Shown here: positions 8,668-18,542 of the stretch, piece by piece | Layout: every line of letters starts with the position of its first letter | Position numbering within the stretch: the first letter of the stretch is position 1 | Origin: Gammaproteobacteria bacterium | GTDB taxonomy: Bacteria; Pseudomonadota; Gammaproteobacteria; SZUA-229 | Direction of reading: 5' to 3' | Length of the DNA: 64,000 nt | Assembly: GCA_026195895.1 (NCBI GenBank) | Contig: JAPHRO010000052.1 | Coordinates: forward strand, 1-64,000 | Notes under the pieces: model-generated | Told to the model about the DNA's origin: nothing | The model's input: the letters and a program-made list of their open reading frames with translations, nothing else | Database searches by the model: none | Position numbers and translations under genes: made by a program

Positions 8668-9021
8668 ATAATCCTCCAGGGTTTTTCAGAGTTGGGAGAT
8701 TTCCAAAGAGGTAGCAGATTGTCCCCAGTCGTCCTCAGTCAGGAGAGTATCACACGCCATCCGCATAGCGCCTGGGTGAGGCTTCGCCCCAAGCCGGTTC
8801 GAACCATAGATCAACTTCCAGGGCATGCTTCGCGTACCGGAACGTTAAGTCGCAACAACAAACGATCTCTATGCAGGCCAGCGCAAAGAGAAGTTGATAA
8901 ATGTCTTGTAGTATGAGATTTTGGGTTGACTGGGCCAAACGCCACACTGCTTGCGAAGGTCTGATCTGATGCGGCTGATGACGTGAGAGCCAGAATTGAA
9001 GTCAAGATGGAGAGGACTACC
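8668..9021. other. Intergenic stretch without a recognisable gene
   Basis: Short overlapping frames on both strands here (for example 8692-8916 and 8750-8947) show no family resemblance or codon character I trust. The right end carries the ribosome-binding site of the SDR gene (GAGAGGA before 9022). I see no clear promoter or repeat. Confidence 0.5.
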
Positions 9022-9738
9022 ATGATTCGACTAGATGGACGCACGGCTCTTATCGCAGGCGGCACTGGCGGGATAGGCGCTGCAATCGCGGACCTGTTTA
9101 CTGAGGCAGGCGCAAATGTGGTGGTGGCCGGCCGACGATCCGTTGCAGGCCGTCACCGCAGCGTCTCGTTTGATGTTAGCGATGACAACTCAGTGGCAGG
9201 CGGAGTCGCTGAAGCTCGCCAGCTGCTGGGTGGCCGGATCGATATTCTGGTCAACAGTGCTGGCATCCTGAGTGAAGCATCGGTCGCCGAGATGACGCCG
9301 GAGATGTGGAATCAGACATTGGCGGTGGATTTAACTGGTGTGTTTTACGTCTGCCGCCATGTCGTTGCAGGAATGATTGAGCAGCGCTGGGGGAGAATCA
9401 TCAACATTGCTTCGCAACTGGGCATCAAAGGCGCGCCCTCGATGTCGCACTACGTCGCGGCAAAGGCCGGTGTGATCGGCTTCACCAAATCGCTCGCGCT
9501 TGAGGTCGCCGAACACAATGTCCTCGTCAACGCGATCGCGCCGGGCCCGGTCGAGACAGCGATGGTGGCCGGCGTCACTGAAGAATGGAAGCAGGCCAAG
9601 AGGCGCGAACTCCCGCTCGGCCGGTTTGGCGTGGTGGAAGAAGTCGCGCCGAGCGCGCTGCTGCTGGCGAGTGAGCCCGGCGGTAATCTTTTCGTGGGCC
9701 AGACCCTCGGCCCGAACAGCGGCGATGTCATGCCGTGA
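9022..9738 (+). CDS. Short-chain dehydrogenase/reductase (FabG-like)
   Basis: Classical SDR of about 238 residues. The cofactor loop is GGTGGIG (residues 13-19), followed by 'NSAG' and the active-site residues Ser in 'NIASQLG', Tyr144 and Lys148 in 'YVAAK', and the 'NAIAPGPVETAM' loop. The start at 9022 is preferred over 8983 (GTG) or 9007 because GAGAGGA lies at the right distance and 'MIRLDGRTALI' is a normal SDR beginning. It starts a same-strand set with an MFS transporter and a cytosine-deaminase-like enzyme, which suggests oxidation or reduction of a compound they import and deaminate. Substrate unknown. Confidence 0.88.
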   Translation: MIRLDGRTALIAGGTGGIGAAIADLFTEAGANVVVAGRRSVAGRHRSVSFDVSDDNSVAGGVAEARQLLGGRIDILVNSAGILSEASVAEMTPEMWNQTLAVDLTGVFYVCRHVVAGMIEQRWGRIINIASQLGIKGAPSMSHYVAAKAGVIGFTKSLALEVAEHNVLVNAIAPGPVETAMVAGVTEEWKQAKRRELPLGRFGVVEEVAPSALLLASEPGGNLFVGQTLGPNSGDVMP

Positions 9739-9835
9739 GACGCCAGCGTTCCGCTGACCACCACAGACGTTGAAGTAATGCGCCCTTGCTCCAACAGGGC
9801 TACAGGCAGAACAAATCGCAGCGAGGGAGAACCAG

Positions 9836-11041
9836 ATGTCCACCATTTCCACACCCGATGAAAAACAGACCTTTTCATGGTTTGTCCTGGGCCTGATGGC
9901 CAGTGTCACTTTTGTGGGTATCCTGTCCGAGCTGGTGCCTTCGGGCATTTTGCCGCAGATGACCGAGGGGCTGGGGGTTGAGGAAAGCGATGTCGGTTTT
10001 CTGGTCGGCGTTTATGCACTGGCTTCCGCTATTGGCGCCATCCCGATGGTCAGTGCCACCCTGGCATTCAATCGCAAGACGCTGCTCATAGTCCTCCTGA
10101 TCGGCTTCGCTGCCTCCAATATTGTCGTCGGCCTCTCGTCATCCTATGAAGTTATCATGGCCGCCCGTGTCGTCGGTGGTATTTGCGCGGGCGTGATGTG
10201 GCCCATGATCGCGGCCTACGGCACGCGGCTGGTGCCCGAAAATATGCACGGCAAGGCGATCACGGTCATCATGTCGGGCAACACCCTGGGCATCAGCATC
10301 GGCCTGCCGGTAATGACGACAATCGGGCTTACTTTCGGCTGGCGCAGTGTTTTTCTGGTTCTGAGCGCGATTGTCCTGGTCATTGCCGTGCTGTCGTATT
10401 TCTATTTGCCTGCAGTGAAAGGTGAGAAACTCAGCAGGAAGAATTCGCCCCTGACGATTCTGAAAATGCCCTCAATGCTGATCGTTTTGCTGCTGACTTT
10501 TCTGTCGGTCGCGGCCCACTACGGCATTTACACCTACATTACCTTACTGGTAGAACTGATCGACTTCGTGGGCGGCATCGGCCTGGCGCTGCTGATCTTC
10601 GGCATTGGCTCGGTGATTTCAGTGGTTGCGTCTGCGAAATACATCGACGCATACTTGCGCCCCCTGATCGTACTCATGCTCGGCGTAGGCGCTATTTCCA
10701 TGGCCATGTTCCTCACTTTCAAAGGCACCACTGTCGTCTCGCATGTGGCGTTTTTTCTCTGGGGCCTGGCCTTTGGTCCGCTGGTGACCATGTACCAGAC
10801 CGCAGTGACCAGGCAGGTTGACAAAGCCAGAGATATCGCGACTTCAGTACAGTCCAGCGTCTTCAATTTTTCGATCATGATCGCCACCTGGGTCGGCGGA
10901 CTATTGCTGATTAATTTCCCGACAGCCGGTATCGAGCTCATCGTCGTCATGTCGCTGGTCTGCTTTATTGTGGCTATCATCATTGCATTCCTCTCCAAAC
11001 GCACCCTGCGCTCTTCCACAGATGCGTCCACCAACCCATGA
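9836..11041 (+). CDS. MFS transporter (AraJ/YdhP-like sugar-efflux/permease group)
   Basis: A 401-residue protein with about 12 hydrophobic segments. 'FLVGVYALASAIGAIPM' and 'RVVGGICAGVMWPMIAAYGTRL' resemble the DHA1-type drug/metabolite carriers. A GCGAGGGAGAA stretch precedes the ATG at 9836. Its stop overlaps the distal alternative start of the deaminase gene, so the two genes are almost certainly cotranscribed. Placement between an SDR and an amidohydrolase suggests transport of their substrate or product, but direction and compound are not visible. Confidence 0.88.
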   Translation: MSTISTPDEKQTFSWFVLGLMASVTFVGILSELVPSGILPQMTEGLGVEESDVGFLVGVYALASAIGAIPMVSATLAFNRKTLLIVLLIGFAASNIVVGLSSSYEVIMAARVVGGICAGVMWPMIAAYGTRLVPENMHGKAITVIMSGNTLGISIGLPVMTTIGLTFGWRSVFLVLSAIVLVIAVLSYFYLPAVKGEKLSRKNSPLTILKMPSMLIVLLLTFLSVAAHYGIYTYITLLVELIDFVGGIGLALLIFGIGSVISVVASAKYIDAYLRPLIVLMLGVGAISMAMFLTFKGTTVVSHVAFFLWGLAFGPLVTMYQTAVTRQVDKARDIATSVQSSVFNFSIMIATWVGGLLLINFPTAGIELIVVMSLVCFIVAIIIAFLSKRTLRSSTDASTNP

Positions 11042-11052
11042 AGGAGAACACC

Positions 11053-12315
11053 ATGAAAAAGTTCACCAATGCGCTGATCTACCGGCAGCACGATGCAGCC
11101 AGCGAGATCCTGGTCGACGATAAAGGCGTCATCAAACAGATCGGCAAGGATCTGCCCGGGGCAGACGAGAAAATCGACCTACAGGGTCGTCTGGTGGTTC
11201 CGCCCTACGTGGATGCCCACCTGCACCTGGATTACGTCTACACGGGCCGCAGCGAGGGCGCCACGAATACCAGCGGTACGCTGTTCGAAGGTATCGCCCG
11301 CTGGCACGATGTGAAGAAAACTCAGACACTTGAGGACGCCAGGGAGCGTGCGCTGAAGGGCATCGAGGAAGAGGTTTCCAGAGGCGTCCAGTTCATCCGC
11401 ACCCACATTGATGTGGATGATCCCACACTGACCGGGCTGAAAGCGATGCTGGAAATCCGCGAACAGCTCAAGGACAACGTCACCATTCAGATCGTCGCCT
11501 TCCCGCAGGAAGGCATGTACGCCTACAAAGGGGGTGATGAGATGATCGAGGAGGCGCTGAAGATGGGCGCGGACTGTGTCGGCAGCATCCCTCATTTCGA
11601 ATGGGCGCGCGAGATCGGCGAGAAGTCCATCCACCGCACCGTTGAACTGGCCGTGAAGTACGACAAACTGATCGACGTGCATTGCGACGAGACCGACGAC
11701 GTGATGAGCCGCTTCGTCGAACTGCTCAACGCCCTGGTGATGGCCGAAGGCATCGGCACCCGCACCGCCGCCAGCCACACCTGCTCGTTTGGCTCGGCGG
11801 ACAATGCCTACGCCTTCCGCATGATGGGTTTGTTTAAGAAGTCGGGGCTGAACTTCATCTCACTGCCAACCGAGAATGCCTATTTGCAGGGTCGGCAGGA
11901 CACCTATCCCAAGCGCCGTGGCCTGACCCGGGTGAAGGAGTTCTGGGAGAGCGATATCAATGTGTGCTTCGGCCAGGACTCGATCAACGACCCCTGGTAT
12001 CCGGCCGGCAACGGCAACCTGATGAACATTCTGGATAACGGCATTCACCTGGCGCAGACCATGTCGTTCGACGAGCTGGACCGGTGCCTGGACCTGATCA
12101 CCTACAACGGTGCCAGGACTTTGAACGTGGAGGATCAGTACGGTATCGAAGCGGGCAAGCCGGCCAATTTCCTGGTGCTGGACGCCCGTTCGCCTTTCGA
12201 AGCCGTGCGTCAGCGCGCCGATGTGCTGGCATCGATCCGTCACGGCGAATACCTGTTCAAGCGCCCCGACCCGAGCTACGATGTCGCGCTCGATGTGTTC
12301 AGGAAGACGAAGTGA
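11053..12315 (+). CDS. Cytosine-deaminase-like metal-dependent amidohydrolase
   Basis: Amidohydrolase of 420 residues very close to CodA in layout. Conserved: metal ligands in 'DAHLHLD', the substrate Gln in 'QIVAFPQEG', His and Glu in 'DVHCDET', His in 'ASHTC', and the metal Asp in 'FGQDSINDPWYP'. In E. coli CodA that last motif is FGHDDVFDPWYP, so the residue equivalent to Asp314 is Ser here and the preceding His is Gln; Asp314 is known to affect substrate choice. The enzyme may therefore act on a cytosine or creatinine-like compound other than cytosine. The ATG at 11053 follows AAGGAG; the track start at 11038 overlaps that site. Confidence 0.85.
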   Translation: MKKFTNALIYRQHDAASEILVDDKGVIKQIGKDLPGADEKIDLQGRLVVPPYVDAHLHLDYVYTGRSEGATNTSGTLFEGIARWHDVKKTQTLEDARERALKGIEEEVSRGVQFIRTHIDVDDPTLTGLKAMLEIREQLKDNVTIQIVAFPQEGMYAYKGGDEMIEEALKMGADCVGSIPHFEWAREIGEKSIHRTVELAVKYDKLIDVHCDETDDVMSRFVELLNALVMAEGIGTRTAASHTCSFGSADNAYAFRMMGLFKKSGLNFISLPTENAYLQGRQDTYPKRRGLTRVKEFWESDINVCFGQDSINDPWYPAGNGNLMNILDNGIHLAQTMSFDELDRCLDLITYNGARTLNVEDQYGIEAGKPANFLVLDARSPFEAVRQRADVLASIRHGEYLFKRPDPSYDVALDVFRKTK

Positions 12316-12370
12316 AAAGGGCTTAACTCATCGGGATATTGCCCAATTAATTCTTCACAAGGTTCGACCT

Positions 12371-13486
12371 ATGACATCTTTTTACATACCCGCCATGCTC
12401 ACGTTCGCAGTAATGTTTCTAACGTCTGCCGCGAACGTTTCTGCGCAAGCCCAGTTCCCGCCGCCGGCGGTCGTAGTAGCTGAGGTTTCGGCACAACCCG
12501 TCACCGATCTGAGCCGCTTCAGCGGAACCGTTGAAGCGATCCAGGAAGTTGATATCGTCGCGCGTGTGCAGGGCTTCATTGACGAGATTGCGTTCAGGGC
12601 AGGCGATCGGGTTGCTGAGGGTGATGTGCTGTTCAGAATTGAGCCCGCGCCGTATGCGGCTGCGGTCGCAGGCGCGAAGGCGCAGCTGGCGCAGGCCAAA
12701 GCCCAGCTTCTGAACGCCGACCAGGAGCTGGCTCGCCAGCAGACCTTGCGCAAAAGCAGTGTTGCCTCGCAGGCTGCCCTGGAAGCTGCGGTCGCGGCAC
12801 AGGCAGTGGCCAGGGCTGGCGTGGAGATCGCCAGGGCCAATCTCAAGCAGGCACAGATCGAGCTCGGTTATGTCGAGATTGTAGCGCCTTTCGCAGGTGA
12901 AACAGGGCGTGAACTTTTTTCGCGGGGCGCGCTGGTTGGGCCGACCTCGGGCCCGCTGGCCCGACTGGTCAATACCGATCCGGTGCGGATCGTATTCTCG
13001 ATTTCCGACCGTGTCCTGCTCGATATCCGTCGCAAGAACGCGGGTATCAAGCCACCGGACGTGGCCTTCCGGCTGGAGCTCGCCAATGGCCAAAGCTACT
13101 ACGAACCTGCGCGCATCGAATTCATCGCCAACGAGGCGGATCCGGTCACTGCCACCGTCCCGGTGCGGCTGATTGTTGAGAATCCCGAGCGTTTGCTGAT
13201 CCCCGGCCAGTTCGTCGAGGTTGTCGTCGGGCTGGCTGACCCGCCGGTTCTCCCCATCGTGCCGCAAACGGCGGTGCTGCAGGACCGCGATGGCCGCTAT
13301 GTCTATGTCCTCAGCGAGAACAACACCGTGGCGCAGCGCCGGATCGAGGTCGACTCGCTGGTGCAGGGCGGTTGGGCTGTCACGGGCGGTCTGCAGGCGG
13401 GTGAGGTTGTCGTCGTTCAGGGGCTCCAGCGTCTTGTCGACGGCGTAACCGTCACGCCGAGCACCGCTGTGCGGAAGGGTGACTGA
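12371..13486 (+). CDS. RND efflux periplasmic adaptor (AcrA/MexE type)
   Basis: Membrane-fusion protein of 371 residues. The ATG at 12371 gives a proper signal sequence ('MLTFAVMFLTSAANVSAQA'); the upstream frame to 12221 overlaps the deaminase and is not credible. Then follow a lipoyl-like half 'VDIVARVQGFIDEIAFRAGD', an alpha-helical hairpin rich in Ala, Gln and Leu (about 95-165), and the beta-barrel part. The stop overlaps the next start as TGATG, so it is translationally coupled to the pump gene. It should bridge the pump to an outer-membrane channel, for which no gene is in the window. Confidence 0.92.
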   Translation: MTSFYIPAMLTFAVMFLTSAANVSAQAQFPPPAVVVAEVSAQPVTDLSRFSGTVEAIQEVDIVARVQGFIDEIAFRAGDRVAEGDVLFRIEPAPYAAAVAGAKAQLAQAKAQLLNADQELARQQTLRKSSVASQAALEAAVAAQAVARAGVEIARANLKQAQIELGYVEIVAPFAGETGRELFSRGALVGPTSGPLARLVNTDPVRIVFSISDRVLLDIRRKNAGIKPPDVAFRLELANGQSYYEPARIEFIANEADPVTATVPVRLIVENPERLLIPGQFVEVVVGLADPPVLPIVPQTAVLQDRDGRYVYVLSENNTVAQRRIEVDSLVQGGWAVTGGLQAGEVVVVQGLQRLVDGVTVTPSTAVRKGD

Positions 13487-16400
13487 TGTCGCGCTTTTTT
13501 ATCGATCGGGTCCGTTTCGCCATCGTCATTTCCCTGTTGATCTCGATCGTTGGCGCAATCGCACTGCAGCTCCTGCCGATCCAGCAATATCCGAACATCA
13601 CACCACCGACGATAAGCGTCAGGGCCGCCTATCCTGGCGCCGATGCGACCACTATCGCCGAGGTGGTGGCCTCACCGATCGAAGCGGCGGTAAACAGCGT
13701 CGACGATATGCTCTACATGACGTCGACGAGCTCCAATGCCGGGTTTTATTCGCTGACCATTACCTTCGCAGTCGGTACTGATCCTGACCTCGCGCAGGTG
13801 GATGTCCAGAATGCCCTGCAAACTGCTATGTCGCAGCTGCCAACCCAGGTGCAGCAGCAGGGGGTCACGGTTGGCGCGCGCTCGCCCGATTTTCTGCTCG
13901 CCATTGCCCTGGTCGCACCCGACGGTAGCATGAGCGATCTCGAGATCGCGAACTACGCTGCCACCCGGCTGATTGACCCGCTGGTGCGCCTGGACGGCGT
14001 GGGCGAGGCGTCGTCCATCGGCACCTCGGAATACGCTATGCGAATCTGGCTCGAACAGCCGCGGATGGAGAAGCTCGGCATCACGCCCACGGACGTGTCA
14101 AATGCGGTTCGGCGGCAAAACGTCCAGGCCTCGCTCGGCACGGTAGGTGCACCTCCCTCCACCGGGGATGTCGCCTTACAGTACACCATCATCGGAGAGG
14201 GTCGGCTATCGACTCAGACAGCCTTTGAGAATATCGTGATACGCGAGGGCGCCGACGGTGCGATTATTCGCCTCTCGGATATCGCCCGGATCGAACTCGG
14301 CGCACAAAGCTACGACGCCACCGCGCGGGTCGGCACGCTTGAAGCTACCATGATCCAGATTAACCAGGCACCCGGTGGCAACGCACTGGCGACACGCGAC
14401 GCAGTCTTAGCGACACTGGATGGCCTGGCTGAGCGTTTTCCCGAAGGACTGGAATATCGAGTCATTTATGACGCGACAAAGTTCGTTAGCTCCAGCATCT
14501 CACTGATCGTGAAAATTCTGGTCGAGGCGTTCATCATTGTGATGCTGGTGGTGTTCCTGTTCCTTCGAGACTGGCGTGCAACTATTGTCACGGCGGTTGC
14601 GATCCCGGTATCGCTTCTGGGCGCGCTGGCGGTTTTGCTGGTGCTGGGCTATTCGATCAATATCATCTCCCTGCTTGCCCTGGTGCTGGCTATTGGTCTG
14701 GTGGTCGACGACGCGATCCTGGTGGTTGAGAATGTCCAGCGCGTGATGGAGGATGAACCGGCGTTGAACATCCGCGACGCCGCAAAGCGCGCGATGGAAC
14801 AGATTACGGCACCGATTATCTCGACCACCCTGGTGCTGCTGGCGGTGGTGACGCCTACCGCCTTTCTGCCTGGCATCAACGGTCAGCTTTACCGCGAGTT
14901 TGCGGTCACCGTGGGGTCGGCACTTGTGGTTTCGTCCATCGTGGCACTGACGCTGAGCCCGGCGCTGGCTGCGGTGCTGATGCGCAAACCTGATACCGGC
15001 GCGCGGCGTGGGTTCTTACACTATGTCGGCCAGGTGATCGAAGCGACGCGCGACGCCTATAGTCGGCGCGTCAGTGAGATTATCAAGGTCTGGCCAGTGC
15101 CACTGGCCGTACTCGCCGCCTGTTTCAGCGGTGCCTTCTGGCTGTTTAGCGCAATGCCGGGCACGTTCCTGCCGGACGAGGATCAGGGCGCGCTCTTCGT
15201 CAACGTGCAACTGCCCGACGCGGCCTCACTGTCACGGACCGAAGAAATACTCGCCCGGATCACCGCGACACTTGACGCAACCGACGGCGTAGACCAGACA
15301 ATCTCGGTTGCCGGCTTCTCGATCCTGCAGGGCACGCTGGTGCCCAATGGCGGCATGGTGGTCGTTGCGCTCGACCCCTGGGAAGAGCGGACCTCGCCCG
15401 AGTTGCGGGTCGGCGCCCTGGTCGGTCAGCTGAACAGGCAATTCTCGACCATTCCCGGCGCGATCATCGGCGTCTTCGCACCGCCGGCAATTCCAGGTGT
15501 CGGCGCCGTCGGTGGACTCGACATGCGGCTGCAGGCGCTTGAGGGACAATCTCCGCAGGAGATGGCCTCGGCGCTGGCCGCGCTCATCGGCGCTGCCAAT
15601 CAGGATCCCGCGATCGCCAGGCTGAACTCGACCTACTCGGCCTCCGTGCCACAACTCTATGTTGAGGTGGACCGGCTCCGCGCCGAACGTCTGGGGCTTA
15701 GCATCAGCGATATCTACGACACGATTGGTGCCCATTTCAGCGCCCGCTACATCAATGATTTCAACTTCGGTGGGCGAGTGTTCCAGGTTCGGATGTCCGC
15801 CGACGCACCCTATCGCGCCACGGCCAGTGACATTCTGGCCCTCAGCGTGCGCAACAAACTGGGCCGTATGGTCCCGATCGAGAACGTGATCACCCTACGG
15901 GACGATCTGGGCCCTTACATCGTCCAGCGTTATAACCTCTACCAGGCGGCTCAGGTCAACGGCCAGGTCGCCCCCGGATTCAGTACCGGGGGCGCGATGG
16001 ATGCGATCCAGCGCATCGCCCTGGAAACGCTGCCGGACGGCTACGACGTCGCCTGGTCCGGTCTGACCTTGCAGGAGTCGCAGACCAGCGGCAGTGAAGT
16101 GGTGATTTTCAGCATGTCCCTTCTCTTCGCGTACCTCTTCCTCGTCGCGCTCTACGAGAGCTGGATGTTGCCGGTGGCAATCATCCTGTCCCTCGGGACG
16201 GCGGCGTTTGGCGCGCTGCTCGCGGTGTTCCTGCTGGGTATGCCAACAAGCCTGTATGTCCAGATCGGTCTTGTGCTGTTGATAGGTCTTGCGGCAAAAA
16301 ATGCGATCCTGGTGGTGGAATTCGCCCGGGAGCGCTCGGAAGAAGGCCAGTCACCGCGCGAGGCGGCTGCGAACGGGGCCAGGGCGCGGTTCCGTGCCGT

Positions 16401-16605
16401 TCTGATGACCGCGCTCTCGTTCATCTCCGGCGTCTTGCCACTGACCCTTTCCACCGGGGCAGGGGCCGGTGCGCAGAATGCCATCGGCGTGACCGTCGTC
16501 GGTGGCATGATCGGTGCGACGCTGATCGGCCTTTTTATCATCCCCGCGCTCTACTATGCCATTCAGTCGATGCGGGAATGGTTTCACGGCAGACGCGGCA
16601 GCTAG
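13486..16605 (+). CDS. RND efflux pump, HAE1 family (AcrB/MexF type)
   Basis: Inner-membrane proton-driven exporter of 1039 residues, the normal length. TM4 has the proton-relay pair in 'GLVVDDAILVVE' and TM10 keeps the matching lysine in 'GLAAKNAILVVEF', so the transport machinery looks complete. The two large periplasmic loops are present. The start ATG overlaps the adaptor stop. The segment is GC-rich like the adaptor and the upstream SDR-MFS-deaminase genes, so these may have arrived together. Substrates cannot be inferred; multidrug or solvent export is usual for this family. Confidence 0.95.
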   Translation: MSRFFIDRVRFAIVISLLISIVGAIALQLLPIQQYPNITPPTISVRAAYPGADATTIAEVVASPIEAAVNSVDDMLYMTSTSSNAGFYSLTITFAVGTDPDLAQVDVQNALQTAMSQLPTQVQQQGVTVGARSPDFLLAIALVAPDGSMSDLEIANYAATRLIDPLVRLDGVGEASSIGTSEYAMRIWLEQPRMEKLGITPTDVSNAVRRQNVQASLGTVGAPPSTGDVALQYTIIGEGRLSTQTAFENIVIREGADGAIIRLSDIARIELGAQSYDATARVGTLEATMIQINQAPGGNALATRDAVLATLDGLAERFPEGLEYRVIYDATKFVSSSISLIVKILVEAFIIVMLVVFLFLRDWRATIVTAVAIPVSLLGALAVLLVLGYSINIISLLALVLAIGLVVDDAILVVENVQRVMEDEPALNIRDAAKRAMEQITAPIISTTLVLLAVVTPTAFLPGINGQLYREFAVTVGSALVVSSIVALTLSPALAAVLMRKPDTGARRGFLHYVGQVIEATRDAYSRRVSEIIKVWPVPLAVLAACFSGAFWLFSAMPGTFLPDEDQGALFVNVQLPDAASLSRTEEILARITATLDATDGVDQTISVAGFSILQGTLVPNGGMVVVALDPWEERTSPELRVGALVGQLNRQFSTIPGAIIGVFAPPAIPGVGAVGGLDMRLQALEGQSPQEMASALAALIGAANQDPAIARLNSTYSASVPQLYVEVDRLRAERLGLSISDIYDTIGAHFSARYINDFNFGGRVFQVRMSADAPYRATASDILALSVRNKLGRMVPIENVITLRDDLGPYIVQRYNLYQAAQVNGQVAPGFSTGGAMDAIQRIALETLPDGYDVAWSGLTLQESQTSGSEVVIFSMSLLFAYLFLVALYESWMLPVAIILSLGTAAFGALLAVFLLGMPTSLYVQIGLVLLIGLAAKNAILVVEFARERSEEGQSPREAAANGARARFRAVLMTALSFISGVLPLTLSTGAGAGAQNAIGVTVVGGMIGATLIGLFIIPALYYAIQSMREWFHGRRGS

Positions 16606-16721
16606 GCGAACCAGGTGGACTCCATGTTTTTCACAGCCATATCATGGTTCTGGCACATGCGGATATCTCGGTATGATCTTTGCCGTGAATCCAGCCTGGC
16701 CCCTCTGAAAAAGGGCACGAT

Positions 16722-18248
16722 ATGATAGGGCTTATGGAAGTCCTGGCGGTTCTGTTAACCGTGACCGCATGCGCAATCGTTCTGGCGCGGATCGTTTTCT
16801 CCCTCCCGCTCGTCGAGGGTCGGGTTGACGATGCCGCACTGTCACCTCCGGAAGACGGACCGCTGGCCGATCGGGCTGCGTGGAACCGCCCCGGCCTGAC
16901 CGGTGTCACCCCCCTTGGAAGTGGCGCAGACGCTTTCGCCGCACGTATCCTGCTGGCGGATACCGCCGTCTCCTCCATCGACGCGCAATACTACATCTGG
17001 CATGGCGACCTGACAGGCTCACTCCTGCTCGATGCCCTGCGCCGCGCGGCGGATCGTGGCGTACGTGTGCGGCTGCTGCTGGATGATCACGGTACCTCCG
17101 GTCTCGATGCGGAAATCGCACAGCTCGATGCGCACGAGAACGCTGAGGTTCGGCTCTACAATCCGTTCAACCTGCGCCGCTTGAAGATGCTCAGCTACGG
17201 CTTTGACTTCTTCCGGCTCAACCGTCGGATGCATAACAAGTCTTTCACCGCCGACGGACTCGCCACGATTGTCGGCGGGCGTAATATCGGTGACGAGTAC
17301 TTTGGAATCGGCCCTACACCGCTGTTCGTCGATCTTGACGTGCTGGCCGTAAGCGAGATCGTGCCCGAGGTGGCTGCCGACTTCGACCGCTACTGGGCCA
17401 GTCCCTCGGTCCATCCAGCCGGCGCTATCGTGAAGGCGACAGGCGGCGATCCAATTTCCGACCGGTTGATGTGCTGGCATGATGATCCCCGGTTCTATGA
17501 ATACAAGGCGATCCTGGAGGCTTCGGACATCATCGCGCCGCTGTGCAGGGGCACCCTTGATCTGGAATGGACCACCGCAGTGCTGGTCAGTGATGACCCG
17601 GTAAAAGGACAGGGGGCTGTTCCACGTGAGGATCTTCTGACCGGCCAGTTGACCCGCGCGGTCGGCACCATCGAGAGGCGCTTTGACGGCGTTACACCTT
17701 ATTTCGTTCCCGGCAGGGCGGGCGTCGAAGCCTTCGCCACGCTGGAAGACCGGGGCGTGGAAGTCCGCATGCTGACCAACTCACTGGAGGCTACGGACGT
17801 CCTGCCGGTTCATTCGGGTTATGCCAGGCGGCGAGAAGCGATGCTCGCATCCGGCGTCGCCCTGTATGAACTTCGCCGTGCGGCCACGCCGGACACGCCC
17901 GATGACATGGGCATCTTCGGCTCTTCGGGGGCAAGCCTGCACGCCAAGACCTTCGCCGTCGATGGCGAGCGCATATTCATCGGCTCGTTCAACTTCGACC
18001 CACGCTCGATGCAGCTCAACACCGAGATGGGCCTGCTGATCGACAGCGAGGCCCTCGCGAACGGGCTGCATGCGGCCTTTGATGACGCATTTTGTGGTCT
18101 CGCCTGGCGGGTCGAGGCGCGGGATGGCGAGCTTGTATGGGTCGATCCAGCGGCTGGCACGGTCACCACGGAGGAGCCGGGGTCGAGCGCGTTCCGAAAC
18201 ATCGCATTGAAAGTGGTCGGGTGGCTGCCGGTAGAGTGGCTTCTCTAG
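16722..18248 (+). CDS. Phospholipase D-family protein (cardiolipin synthase C/YmdC-like)
   Basis: One N-terminal membrane segment is followed by two PLD domains, each with an HKD motif: 'HNKSFTADG' at about residue 169 and 'HAKTFAVDG' at about 406, the latter followed by 'IFIGSFNFDPRS'. This arrangement and the 508-residue length fit the ClsC/YmdC group, which makes cardiolipin from phospholipids at the inner membrane. It sits 116 bp after the RND pump on the same strand and could be cotranscribed. The catalytic residues look intact. The exact donor lipid is unknown. Confidence 0.85.
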   Translation: MIGLMEVLAVLLTVTACAIVLARIVFSLPLVEGRVDDAALSPPEDGPLADRAAWNRPGLTGVTPLGSGADAFAARILLADTAVSSIDAQYYIWHGDLTGSLLLDALRRAADRGVRVRLLLDDHGTSGLDAEIAQLDAHENAEVRLYNPFNLRRLKMLSYGFDFFRLNRRMHNKSFTADGLATIVGGRNIGDEYFGIGPTPLFVDLDVLAVSEIVPEVAADFDRYWASPSVHPAGAIVKATGGDPISDRLMCWHDDPRFYEYKAILEASDIIAPLCRGTLDLEWTTAVLVSDDPVKGQGAVPREDLLTGQLTRAVGTIERRFDGVTPYFVPGRAGVEAFATLEDRGVEVRMLTNSLEATDVLPVHSGYARRREAMLASGVALYELRRAATPDTPDDMGIFGSSGASLHAKTFAVDGERIFIGSFNFDPRSMQLNTEMGLLIDSEALANGLHAAFDDAFCGLAWRVEARDGELVWVDPAAGTVTTEEPGSSAFRNIALKVVGWLPVEWLL

Positions 18249-18542
18249 CCCGCATATAGCACCAGTCGGCCCGGACTGGAAGATCTACCAATGGAACCGA
18301 TGCGCGGGTATCTTGCTAAACACTGTGATCGGTCAGGGTGATCGGGCTGGGATGGAATATCCGGTCCCAGGCTGACATTCCAGAGGTGACCTTTTTGAGG
18401 TAACGACCACGAGTCGCGATCCTGCCGATGTTCTTGCCAATCGGCATATCGCTCGTCGTTTCCAGTCAAGGCCATTCGGGTTTTTACCCCTGGCAGTCCT
18501 GCTTTGAATTCAAGTCAGATAAACGCTGATTCGGTACTGACC
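18249..18542. other. Intergenic region between convergent genes
   Basis: About 290 bases between the PLD gene and the convergent alcohol dehydrogenase. A 76-codon minus-strand frame (18245-18475) has no recognisable similarity. I see no strong terminator hairpin. Confidence 0.4.

Noticed and set aside
9331-9948. 205-codon minus-strand ORF over the SDR gene
   Set aside because: Shadow of the SDR and MFS coding frames, no recognisable motif.
12419-13267. 282-codon minus-strand ORF
   Set aside because: Antisense shadow of the GC-rich RND adaptor; composition follows the codon structure of the real gene.
18245-18475. 76-codon minus-strand ORF after the PLD gene
   Set aside because: No similarity or ribosome-binding site that I can support; may be random.
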